A stretch of 64,000 nucleotides of DNA, taken from positions 62,001 to 126,000 of the forward strand of contig NZ_JACHTE010000005.1 of assembly GCF_014145395.1 (NCBI RefSeq). Direction: 5' to 3'. The translations under genes and the position numbers were made by a program. The notes below the pieces were generated by a model that did not search any database, was not told the origin of the DNA, and worked only from the letters and a program-made list of their open reading frames with translations. This document shows, piece by piece, positions 18,393-25,773 of this stretch; positions within the stretch are counted from its first letter, which is position 1; each line of letters starts with the position of its first letter. Source of the stretch: Marilutibacter penaei. GTDB lineage: Bacteria > Pseudomonadota > Gammaproteobacteria > Xanthomonadales > Xanthomonadaceae.

Positions 18393-19183
18393 GCGATGTC
18401 CTCCTGTCGGCGCTCCTGGGGAAACCACGGGAACAGCATCGGGGTGCGTGCCCGGTACGCACGGTAGGCGTCGCCGCGCGTCCGCTCGGCCTGGGCTTCG
18501 GTGAAGGGAATGCCGCTGAGGTAGCGCAGGAACAGGTACATCAGCACCGGCCCCAGCCACGCGAGTGCCATCCAGGGTGAGCCGATGGCCAGGCAGACGT
18601 AGGCCCACCACTGCAGCCATTCGAAGAAGTAGTTCGGGTGCCGCGAATAGCGCCACGGGCCCACGTCGCAGACCTTGCCCGCATTGGCGCGGTCCGCGCG
18701 GAACGCCGCCAGCTGCCGGTCGGCAACGGCTTCCCCGACGAGGCCCGCCGCCCACACCAGTACGCCCGCCACCAGCCACGGCACCGACACGACCGGGTTG
18801 GCGGCGACGGCGAGAAAGGGCAACGCGAACAGCACGACCAGCAGCGCCTGCGCCTGGAAGAACAACAGGAACGCCCAGCCGCGGTCCCGCAAGTAGTGGC
18901 GGAGATGGCGATAGCGGCCGTCCTCGTCCTCACTCCGCACCCTCGCCCACAGGTGCAGGGCCAAACGCAGCGACCAGACGCCGGCAAGGATCGCCAGCAG
19001 CAGGCGTGGCCGCGGATCGCCCGACCCGACCCACGCAAGCCAGATGCCCGCGAAGCCCATCCCCGCCGCCCACAGCACGTCGACGATGCCGGCATTGCGG
19101 TGGCGCCGCTCCCAGGCCCACCCAGCGAACATCACCGCGGACATCACGCACCCGATCGTGCCCAGGGCCCAGAGCGGGGTCAT
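18389..19183 (-). CDS. DUF1295 integral membrane protein (steroid-reductase/ICMT-like fold)
   Basis: 264 residues with about six to seven hydrophobic segments (for example PLWALGTIGCVMSAVMFAGWA and FLLFFQAQALLVVLFALPFLA). The C-terminal signature WRYSRHPNYFFEWLQWWAY resembles DUF1295 and the isoprenylcysteine methyltransferase/sterol reductase superfamily, whose NADPH- or SAM-binding site lies in this part. No substrate is known. Co-transcription with cfa-type methyltransferases, desaturase and flavoprotein suggests a reductive or methylating step on membrane fatty acids. ATGA overlaps on both sides. Confidence 0.88.
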   Translation of the reverse strand: MTPLWALGTIGCVMSAVMFAGWAWERRHRNAGIVDVLWAAGMGFAGIWLAWVGSGDPRPRLLLAILAGVWSLRLALHLWARVRSEDEDGRYRHLRHYLRDRGWAFLLFFQAQALLVVLFALPFLAVAANPVVSVPWLVAGVLVWAAGLVGEAVADRQLAAFRADRANAGKVCDVGPWRYSRHPNYFFEWLQWWAYVCLAIGSPWMALAWLGPVLMYLFLRYLSGIPFTEAQAERTRGDAYRAYRARTPMLFPWFPQERRQEDIA

Positions 19184-20472
19184 GCGTCGTCTCCCGCATC
19201 GCGATCCACCCACCGCATGCCCCTCGGTCGTGCCCCCGGTCGGGCGAACAGCAACTGCGACACGCCAATCGAGCGCTCGCGGAACCCGCCTTCGCAATAC
19301 GCCAGGTAGAACAGCCACATGCGCAGGAAACGCTCGTCGCGGCCATGCGTGAGGGCGTCCGCGCGCCGCTCCAGCAGGCTGTGGCGCCAGGCCTCCAGCG
19401 TCCGCGCATAAGACAGGCCGAAGTCCTCCAGGTCGACCAGCGCGAGGTCGCTGGTGCGGCGCTTGGCCACCAGCATGGCCTCGACCGAGGGAATGAAACT
19501 GCCCGGGAACACATGGCGCTTGATGAAGTCCACCGACGCCAGCGCCTGTTCGTAGCGATGGTCCTCGATGGTGATGGCCTGCACCAGCGCCAGGCCGTCG
19601 TCCGCCAGCAGGCGTTCCAGCGCCGCGAAATAGACCGGCAGCTGCGCGGCGCCGATGGCCTCGATCATCTCGATCGAGACCAGCCGGTCGTAGCGCCCTT
19701 CCAGGTCGCGGTAGTCGCGGCACAGCACGCGCACGCGGTCCTTGAGGCCCGCTGCGGCCACGCGCTCGCAGGCCAGCGCGTATTGCGCCTGCGAGATCGT
19801 CGTCGTGGTGACATGGCAGCCGAAGTGCCGCGCGGCATGCAGGGCGAAGCCGCCCCAGCCCGTGCCGATCTCGACCACGTTCATGCCGGGCCCGAGCCCC
19901 AGCTTGCGGCAGATCGCGTCGAGCTTGCGCGCCGACGCCTGTTCCAGCGTGTCGGCCCCGTCCCGCCACATCGCCGACGAATACATCATGTCGGGCGACA
20001 AAAACAGTTCGAAGAAGTCGTTGCCGAGGTCGTAATGCGCGGCGATGTTACGGCGCGCGCCGCGCCGGTCGTTGGGGCGGAGCGCATGGAGCGCCCGCAT
20101 CGCCATGCCGCCCAGGCGTGCCGCCCCGCCTTCCATGCCGTCGAGCAGCGCGCGGTTGCGGACCAGCAGGCGCACCAGACCGACCAGGTCGTCGCTGTCC
20201 CAGTGGCCATCGCCAAAGGCTTCGCCCGCGCCGACGCTGCCATTGAGTGCCAGCGCACGGTAGAAGCGCAGGTCATGGACGCGGACATGCACGGTCGTGG
20301 CACCCGGAGCGTCCTGGCCGACTACCGTGCGCCCCATCGGATCCTCGATGCACAGGCACCCGTGCCGTAGCCGTGCCATGTGGTCGAGCAGGCGTTGCCG
20401 GAGCCACCGGTCCAGTGGCCCTGCCCCGGCAACCGGCCGATCTTCGCGACGGGCATCGATGCTCTGGTTCAT
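19180..20472 (-). CDS. cfa: cyclopropane-fatty-acyl-phospholipid synthase
   Basis: 430 residues, full length. It adds a methylene from SAM to the double bond of unsaturated acyl chains in membrane phospholipids. The family block is RRNIAAHYDLGNDFFELFLSPDMMYSSAMW, then the SAM loop VVEIGTGWGGFALHAARHFGC, VSIEMIEAIG and FIKRHVFPGSFIPSVEAM. The N-terminal domain (about residues 20-110) matches the Cfa membrane-binding domain. The start at 20472 overlaps the DUF1365 stop by 4 nt. Confidence 0.94.
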   Translation of the reverse strand: MNQSIDARREDRPVAGAGPLDRWLRQRLLDHMARLRHGCLCIEDPMGRTVVGQDAPGATTVHVRVHDLRFYRALALNGSVGAGEAFGDGHWDSDDLVGLVRLLVRNRALLDGMEGGAARLGGMAMRALHALRPNDRRGARRNIAAHYDLGNDFFELFLSPDMMYSSAMWRDGADTLEQASARKLDAICRKLGLGPGMNVVEIGTGWGGFALHAARHFGCHVTTTTISQAQYALACERVAAAGLKDRVRVLCRDYRDLEGRYDRLVSIEMIEAIGAAQLPVYFAALERLLADDGLALVQAITIEDHRYEQALASVDFIKRHVFPGSFIPSVEAMLVAKRRTSDLALVDLEDFGLSYARTLEAWRHSLLERRADALTHGRDERFLRMWLFYLAYCEGGFRERSIGVSQLLFARPGARPRGMRWVDRDAGDDA

Positions 20473-21266
20473 CCTCGTTCCTCTCCTGCCGTTCCGAAGC
20501 CGCGCACGCCTGCATCCGGGTGGGTGTGAACGGGCACGCCCTTCAACCAGAGACGGAGGGCCTGCCAGTGGATCGCCCCGAAAACCTGCGCGGTCATCAG
20601 CGGGTACCGCCACAGCAGCCGTGCCAGCTGGCGGCCGTCCAGCGGGCGGCGACGCAGCCACAAGGTGGCGTCGAACTCGGAGTTCTCGCCCTGCCAGGCC
20701 TTCATGTGCACGTGCAGGTCCTCCCCGGGCGTCGTGAAACGCCAGTCGTAATGGCGCTCCATGCCCATGAAGGGCGAGACATGGAAGGTCTTGTCGAACT
20801 GCCAGGCCCACGAGCGTCCGCGGCGCTCCGCTCCTTCAAGGGGCAGGACATACGCATGACGCTCCTTCCAGGGCGTGTTGGTGATGTCGGCCACGATCGC
20901 CTGCAGCGCACCCGCGGGACCGCCATGGCAGTAGTAGAAGGTCACCGGATTGAAGACATAGCCGGCATAGCGCGGATGGCAGAGCATGCGGATCGGGCCA
21001 TCCGGACGCAGGCCGCAGGCCTCTTCGACCCGGGCCATGACCGCTTCGCGCAGACCCAGGTGCCCCGGGCCCAGATAGTCTTCGCGCCGCCACTCGGCGA
21101 GGTTGCGGCCCTTCGAGGACCACAGCAGCCGCTTGCGGAACAGGCCCTCGATCTCGTCCAGGTCGAGGAACAGCTGTGCCAGCGGGAAGGTGAATTCGTG
21201 CCGTCGCGGCAGGTGCCGGCGGTGGGTGACGTGGCCTTCGTAGATCGCGCTGGACGTCGCACTCAT
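20469..21266 (-). CDS. DUF1365 protein
   Basis: 265 residues. Recognisable DUF1365 features are YEGHVTHRRHLPRRHEFTFPL at the N terminus, CHPRYAGYVFNPVTFYYCH in the middle and KTFHVSPFMGMERHYDWRF. The biochemical role is unknown, but the family is almost always next to an FAD-dependent oxidoreductase and a cfa-type methyltransferase, as here, so it is expected to act with them on acyl lipids. ATGA overlaps on both sides. Confidence 0.92.
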   Translation of the reverse strand: MSATSSAIYEGHVTHRRHLPRRHEFTFPLAQLFLDLDEIEGLFRKRLLWSSKGRNLAEWRREDYLGPGHLGLREAVMARVEEACGLRPDGPIRMLCHPRYAGYVFNPVTFYYCHGGPAGALQAIVADITNTPWKERHAYVLPLEGAERRGRSWAWQFDKTFHVSPFMGMERHYDWRFTTPGEDLHVHMKAWQGENSEFDATLWLRRRPLDGRQLARLLWRYPLMTAQVFGAIHWQALRLWLKGVPVHTHPDAGVRGFGTAGEERG

Positions 21267-22540
21267 GCCGCCACCTCCTGTCGCACCGCGACCGCGCCCC
21301 GCAGGCTGGCTTCAAGCGCGCCTGCCGCTTCCACGCCGCTGCGCATGCCGTCCTCGTGGAAGCCCCAGCCCCAGTAGGCGCCGGCATAGAAGGTGCCGCG
21401 GATGCCCTGGATCTCCGCCCGCCTCGCCGCCGCGGCCACCGACGTGCGGGTGAACACCGGATGCGCGTAGCGGCGCACGCGCAACACACGCGACGGGTCG
21501 ACCGCCGCGCTGCGATTGAGTGTCACCACGACGGGCGTCTGCACCGGCAGGCCCTGCAGCAGGTTCATGCAGTAGCTGACCGTGCACGGCGCCCCGGGGT
21601 CGACCGGCACGTGGGCGTTCCATGCCGCCCAGGCCTTGCGGTCTCGCGGGAGCAGGCGACCGTCGGTGTGGAGCACGGCCTCGTTCGGCTGGTAGCGGAT
21701 CGCGCCGAGCAGCTCGCGTTCGATCGGCTCGGGGACGTCCAGCATCGCGAGCGCCTGGTCGGCGTGGCAGGCCATCACGACCCGGTCGAAGGACTCCGCG
21801 CCCCGTGCGTGGCGCAGGTGGATCCCCGCGGCATCGCGCAGCACCCGCTGCACCGGGCAGGCCAGCCGGACATCGACGCGCCACCGGGCCTGCAAGCGAT
21901 CGACATAGCGCGACGAGCCGCCGGCGACGACGCGCCACGGCGACCGCCCGGCCACCTGCAGCATCTGGTGGTGCGCCATGAACGCGACCAGCGATTTCGC
22001 CGGGAAGTCGAGGATCCGGCGCGCCGGCGACGACCACAACGCCGACGCCATCGGCACCAGGTGGTCGTCGCGAAAGGCGGCACCGTATCGGCCCTGCGTG
22101 AGGTACTCGCCCAGGGTCGGGCCATCCCCGGCCACGTCGAGCAGTGCCGGGGCTTCGCGATAGAAGCGCAGCAGGTCGCGCAGCATCCCCAGGAAGCGCG
22201 GGGACACCAGGTTGCGCCGTTGGCAGAACAGGCCATCGAGGGTCGACGCGTTGTACTCCAGCCCGTCCTCGCGCTGCACCGAGAAACCCATCGTGGTGGG
22301 CGCGGTCGCCACGCCAAGCGTGTCGAACAGCGCGGTCAGCAGCGGGTAGTGGTCGCGGTTGTGGACGATGAAGCCGGTATCGACGTCCAGCTCGACGCCG
22401 TCCACCTCGACCGCATGGGTGTCGGTATGCCCGCCGAGCCGGTCCTCGGCCTCGAACAACACGACGTCGTGGTCGCGCCACAGCGACCATGCGGCCGCCA
22501 GGCCCGAGATGCCGCCGCCGATGACCGCGATCCGCGCCAT
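21263..22540 (-). CDS. FAD-dependent amine-oxidase-like flavoprotein
   Basis: 425 residues. The N-terminal dinucleotide-binding fold is RIAVIGGGISGLAAAWSL, with an acidic residue at the end of beta-2 and the DRLGGHTDTHAVEVDG flavin motif. A C-terminal segment GTFYAGAYWGWGFHEDGMRSG binds the flavin. Members next to DUF1365 and cfa are thought to oxidise or desaturate acyl chains; in R. sphaeroides related genes are linked to furan fatty acids (from memory). One base separates it from the upstream desaturase. Confidence 0.92.
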   Translation of the reverse strand: MARIAVIGGGISGLAAAWSLWRDHDVVLFEAEDRLGGHTDTHAVEVDGVELDVDTGFIVHNRDHYPLLTALFDTLGVATAPTTMGFSVQREDGLEYNASTLDGLFCQRRNLVSPRFLGMLRDLLRFYREAPALLDVAGDGPTLGEYLTQGRYGAAFRDDHLVPMASALWSSPARRILDFPAKSLVAFMAHHQMLQVAGRSPWRVVAGGSSRYVDRLQARWRVDVRLACPVQRVLRDAAGIHLRHARGAESFDRVVMACHADQALAMLDVPEPIERELLGAIRYQPNEAVLHTDGRLLPRDRKAWAAWNAHVPVDPGAPCTVSYCMNLLQGLPVQTPVVVTLNRSAAVDPSRVLRVRRYAHPVFTRTSVAAAARRAEIQGIRGTFYAGAYWGWGFHEDGMRSGVEAAGALEASLRGAVAVRQEVAA

Positions 22541-22541
22541 C

Positions 22542-23504
22542 TCAGCGCACCGCCCGGGCCATGACCCACTGCGGCACCGGACGCAGGTCCCAGACCAGGC
22601 CCAGCCGCTCCAGCAGCAACAGCCCGTACCAGGTCAGGTCGATTTCGAACCAGCGGAAGCCCTGGCGCGCCGACCCCGGGTAGAAGTGGTGGTTGTTGTG
22701 CCAGCCCTCGCCAAAGGTCAGCAGCGCCAGCCAGGCGTTGTTCCGGCTGTCGTCGCGGGTCTCGAACCGGCGCCGGCCGTAGCGGTGCGCGAGCGAGTTG
22801 ATGGTCACCGTGGCGTGGAAGAGCACGACGGTGGACACGAAGAAGCCCCACACCAGCATCTGCGGGCCACTGGTGCCCAGGCCCGGCGCCCAGCGCTCCA
22901 GCGCGGCCCCGAGCAGGTACAGGAGCGCGGCCAATGCAACCGGCACCGCTGTGTCGAACCGGTCCAGCCAGCGCAGTTCCGGATAACGCGCCAGATCGCG
23001 GACCCGCCGGCAATCCGTCGCGAAGGCCTCTTCGGTCAGGAACCAGCCCATGTGGCTCCACAGCAGCCCGCGGGGGCCGGGCGCATGCGGGTCGAGGTCG
23101 GTATCCGCATGGCAGTGGTGCCGCCGGTGGTGCGACGCCCACCACATCGGGCCGCGCTGCACGCAGGCCGCCCCCAGCACCGCGAACACGCCCTGGGTCC
23201 AGCGCCCGGTGCGGAAGGCCTTGTGCGAGAAGTAGCGGTGATAGAAGCCGGTCAAGGCGAACATCCGCACCGCGTACAGCAGCACCGCGACGGCGACCGC
23301 GACCGGCGACACACCCACCCAGACGACGCCGAGGCAGCCCAGGTGCAGCGCGACGAAGGGCGTGGCGCGAAGCCAGTCGATCCGGCCCTCCGAAGCGGCA
23401 TCGCGCGACGCGACGGGCGCGCCCGTATCGAACCACGCCCTCAGTCGTTGGGTGCGCACGCCACGGGCATGGGGGCGTGCTTCGGTGTGCATGGGGTCGG
23501 GCAT
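22542..23504 (-). CDS. acyl-CoA/acyl-lipid delta-9-type fatty acid desaturase
   Basis: About 320 residues. Membrane di-iron desaturase with the three histidine boxes HRYFSHK, HHRRHH and HNNHH. Hydrophobic pairs lie around FVALHLGCLGVVWVGV and VPVALAALLYLLGAAL. It would supply the double bond used by the downstream methyltransferases. It is the first gene of the lipid operon. The start at 23504 fits the predicted transcription start near 23529; ATG 23492 is an alternative, and ATG 23540 would overlap the -10 element. Confidence 0.93.
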   Translation of the reverse strand: MPDPMHTEARPHARGVRTQRLRAWFDTGAPVASRDAASEGRIDWLRATPFVALHLGCLGVVWVGVSPVAVAVAVLLYAVRMFALTGFYHRYFSHKAFRTGRWTQGVFAVLGAACVQRGPMWWASHHRRHHCHADTDLDPHAPGPRGLLWSHMGWFLTEEAFATDCRRVRDLARYPELRWLDRFDTAVPVALAALLYLLGAALERWAPGLGTSGPQMLVWGFFVSTVVLFHATVTINSLAHRYGRRRFETRDDSRNNAWLALLTFGEGWHNNHHFYPGSARQGFRWFEIDLTWYGLLLLERLGLVWDLRPVPQWVMARAVR

Positions 23505-23535
23505 GCGCTCGTGTCGGCTCGCGGGATTCACTGCA

Positions 23536-23565
23536 TGCATACGCACGCGGACGGGGTTTGGATGC
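23536..23565 (-). promoter_or_regulatory. candidate ECF-type promoter of the lipid operon
   Basis: Minus-strand -35 GCATCC (23560-23565), 18 nt, then CG and -10 TATGCA (23536-23541). Layout and bases match the motif before the sigma gene (16682-16711) and the fasciclin gene (23615-23644). It gives a leader of about 25 nt to the desaturase ATG. Confidence 0.55.
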
Positions 23566-23614
23566 GGGCGTGCCGCGGGCCACGACCGCAGCGCCCTGGT
23601 CAACGCGGCGTGAT

Positions 23615-23644
23615 GAATCCGAAGCGCAAGCCGCCGCGTAGAGG
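23615..23644 (+). promoter_or_regulatory. candidate ECF-type promoter of the fasciclin gene
   Basis: -35 GAATCC (in TGAATCC, 23615-23620), 18 nt ending CG, then -10 TAGAGG (23639-23644). It faces away from the lipid-operon promoter in the same 201-bp intergenic region, so both flanking units could be switched together. Confidence 0.55.
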
Positions 23645-23705
23645 GACTTCGACCGCGCCATGCGGTCACCCCTTTCCGATGCGCCCCCTCACCAAGGAGC
23701 CCGAC

Positions 23706-24254
23706 ATGAACCGCAATGCCCTCGCAATCGCGCTTTCGCTCGTCCTCGCCGCACCGCTGGCGGCGTCCCTCCCGCATGCTGCCGTCGCCGGCAGCAAGGC
23801 CGCCATGAGCACCGGCGACGTCGTCGACGGTGCGATGGCCTCCGCCGACCACGAAACACTGGTCGCCGCGGTCAAGGCCGCGGGCCTGGTCGACACCCTC
23901 AAGGGCCGCGGCCCCTTCACCGTCTTCGCACCGACCGATGCCGCGTTCGAAGCCCTGCCGGCCGGCACGGTCGACACGCTCCTGCAACCGCAGAACAAGG
24001 CCAAGCTCGGCAGCGTGCTCACCTACCACGTCGTGCCGGGCAAGGTCGATGCGACCACGCTGGCCGGCCAGATCCAGGCCGGGAATGGCAGTGCCCGCCT
24101 GACCACGGTCGAAGGCGAGGCGCTGGTCGCCCGTCTGGATGGCAGCACGGTCACCCTGACCGACGCGCAGGGCAACACCGCCCGCGTCACCGCCGCCGAC
24201 GTGATGCAGAGCAACGGCGTGATCCACGTCATCGACACGGTCTTGATGCCCTGA
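23706..24254 (+). CDS. secreted fasciclin (FAS1) domain protein
   Basis: 182 residues. A signal peptide (NALAIALSLVLAAPLAASLPHAAVA) precedes a single FAS1 domain with the H1 and H2 motifs: GRGPFTVFAPTDAAFEALP and NGVIHVIDTVLMP, plus VLTYHVVPG between them. FAS1 proteins are extracellular adhesion or stress-linked proteins. A clear AAGGAG ribosome-binding site lies 7 nt before the ATG. Divergent from the ECF lipid operon and sharing its promoter motif, it is likely part of the same regulon. Confidence 0.95.
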   Translation: MNRNALAIALSLVLAAPLAASLPHAAVAGSKAAMSTGDVVDGAMASADHETLVAAVKAAGLVDTLKGRGPFTVFAPTDAAFEALPAGTVDTLLQPQNKAKLGSVLTYHVVPGKVDATTLAGQIQAGNGSARLTTVEGEALVARLDGSTVTLTDAQGNTARVTAADVMQSNGVIHVIDTVLMP

Positions 24255-24278
24255 CTCCCACTCCTTGGGTCAGGCATC

Positions 24279-24304
24279 CCGGGGGCGCCTGCCGGCGCCC
24301 CCGG
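24279..24304 (+). terminator. strong stem-loop after the fasciclin gene
   Basis: Perfect 11-bp inverted repeat (CCGGGGGCGCC / GGCGCCCCCGG) with a 4-nt loop, 24 bp after the stop codon, followed by ACTTTC with only a short T-run. A probable terminator for the fasciclin transcript. Confidence 0.6.
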
Positions 24305-24312
24305 ACTTTCGC

Positions 24313-24372
24313 GCCGGGACGCTTCGCAACGTCACTCCCTCGGTCCGCCCTGCGCGGGCGAAGCGTCCCGGC
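24313..24372. repeat. 15-bp inverted repeat with 30-bp spacer
   Basis: The arms GCCGGGACGCTTCGC (24313-24327) and its exact complement (24358-24372) flank a 30-bp GC-rich spacer between the convergent fasciclin and membrane-protein genes. It may be a bidirectional terminator or a dispersed palindromic repeat. Confidence 0.5.
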
Positions 24373-24422
24373 CTCTCCCCGACGCGACGAAAGGACGCCC
24401 GGTCGAAGGCAAACGTAACGTT

Positions 24423-25592
24423 TCAGGCCAGCGTCGACACGATCCGCTTGAGCAGTTCCAGGATCGGAATTTCGATGAACACCAGCGGCAGCAGCGGCAG
24501 CACCGCCACGCCCGCCATCCGCAGCAGGTGGCTGCGCGACAGCGGCACCGCGGACATACCGCTCGCGGTCTGGTGCACGGCACCGTAGTCCGCCATGCCC
24601 GAGGCATCGTCGTCGTCCAGCAAGGTCGTGTCCCCGACCGGCGACAGCGTCCGCCAGCGGCGGTCGAAGGTGCGTGCCGAACGCTGGGCGAGCTGGTCGT
24701 AGGCGCGCATCGCCGCGCGGCGCGCCCGCACCATCGCCGGCCACAGCAGCATCAGCGGCGCCAGCAGCACCAGGGTCGCGATGACCACGTAGCCGCCCAG
24801 CAGGTAGCGCAGTTCGAGCAGCGAGGCGTCGAGGTGGAGCATCAGGTTCATCGCCTCGCCGCAGAGGACGATGCCGCCGACCAGCGCGACCACCGCGAAG
24901 CAGCGCGACTGGGTGTCGCCCAGGAACCCCAGCCCGCCCGCGCCATCGGGATGCGCCGGCCGCAGTACCAGGTCGAGCCGCGACAGCCGCCACAGCAGCA
25001 CGCTCCACAGCACGAAGCGCCACAGCCAGATCAGCGCGATGAAGCGGAACAGCGGCACCGACACATGGTCGAACCAGAACAGCGCCCAGGTCGGGTCGCC
25101 GTCGAGGAAGCGCCAGCTCGATGCGGTGTCGAGCGCGGCGTTCGAACGCGACAGCAGCAGCGAGGGCGAGAACGCCAGCACCAGGCAGACGATCTCCGGC
25201 AGCATCGAATCGCGGGCGCGGCGCATGGCGCCCAGCGCCTGCTGCAAGCGCCCGCGCTGGCCGCGCCGAACGATGTCCAGGCTGATGAGCTGGCGGATGT
25301 CGCGACGGGCCACCGCGTCGGCTCGCGGCGCGAACACCACCAGCAGCGGCACCGCCAGCAGGAAGCGCCCGAGCACCCCGTAGTCGCCCAGCAGGTTCAT
25401 CTCGACCCGGTCGCCGACCAGGGTCCCGTTGAGCGCGCTGGCCACGACCAGCGGCACCAGCGCCAGCGCCACCACCAGCAGCGCGATGCCCAGGCTGACC
25501 GCGCGGCGCCCATGGGCCAGGCCCAGGCCGTCCAGCACGCGATAGACCAGCCCACCGCGCATCATCGAATAGCGCCGATGCCCCTCGTTCAT
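24423..25592 (-). CDS. multi-pass membrane protein of unknown function
   Basis: 389 residues. I do not recognise the family. About six hydrophobic segments are visible, including LGIALLVVALALVPLVVAS, LLAVPLLVVFAP, IVCLVLAFSPSLLLS, AVVALVGGIVLCGEAM, GGYVVIATLVLLAPLMLLWP and AGVAVLPLLPLVFIEIPILELL. A cytoplasmic-type stretch rich in Arg and Asp (LAQRSARTFDRRWRTLSP...LDDDDASG) lies before the last. It is convergent with the fasciclin gene and divergent from an exported hydrolase; the divergent region holds two perfect palindromes. Confidence 0.75.
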   Translation of the reverse strand: MNEGHRRYSMMRGGLVYRVLDGLGLAHGRRAVSLGIALLVVALALVPLVVASALNGTLVGDRVEMNLLGDYGVLGRFLLAVPLLVVFAPRADAVARRDIRQLISLDIVRRGQRGRLQQALGAMRRARDSMLPEIVCLVLAFSPSLLLSRSNAALDTASSWRFLDGDPTWALFWFDHVSVPLFRFIALIWLWRFVLWSVLLWRLSRLDLVLRPAHPDGAGGLGFLGDTQSRCFAVVALVGGIVLCGEAMNLMLHLDASLLELRYLLGGYVVIATLVLLAPLMLLWPAMVRARRAAMRAYDQLAQRSARTFDRRWRTLSPVGDTTLLDDDDASGMADYGAVHQTASGMSAVPLSRSHLLRMAGVAVLPLLPLVFIEIPILELLKRIVSTLA

Positions 25593-25654
25593 GCGTGACG
25601 TCGCCCCTGCCGGAACCCGGATCCAGCTTGCCGTGGCCCCGCATCGAAACGACG

Positions 25655-25697
25655 CCCGTCACGCATTGACGGGGATCGCGCATTCACGGACCGTGAA
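25655..25697. promoter_or_regulatory. two adjacent perfect palindromes in a divergent promoter region
   Basis: CCCGTCA/TGACGGG with a 5-nt spacer (25655-25673) is followed 9 nt later by TTCACGG/CCGTGAA with a 1-nt centre (25683-25697). They lie between divergent genes starting at 25592 and 25774, a typical setting for operators. No regulator is assigned. Confidence 0.35.
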
Positions 25698-25761
25698 GGG
25701 CCGCACGACGTGATCCATCCGCCCCTGACCATCCGCAGTCGGCCGATGCCGGCCGGCGGCC

Positions 25762-25767
25762 TAGAAT
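25762..25767 (+). promoter_or_regulatory. -10 element placed for a leaderless transcript
   Basis: TAGAAT ends 6 nt before the ATG of the hydrolase gene, so transcription would start at or next to the start codon. No good -35 is visible and there is no Shine-Dalgarno sequence. Confidence 0.4.
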
Positions 25768-25773
25768 CGCCGT

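Noticed and set aside
23492-23540. ATG at 23540 as desaturase start
   Set aside because: It would lie within the proposed -10 element, and the extra residues have no family support; 23504 or 23492 fit better.
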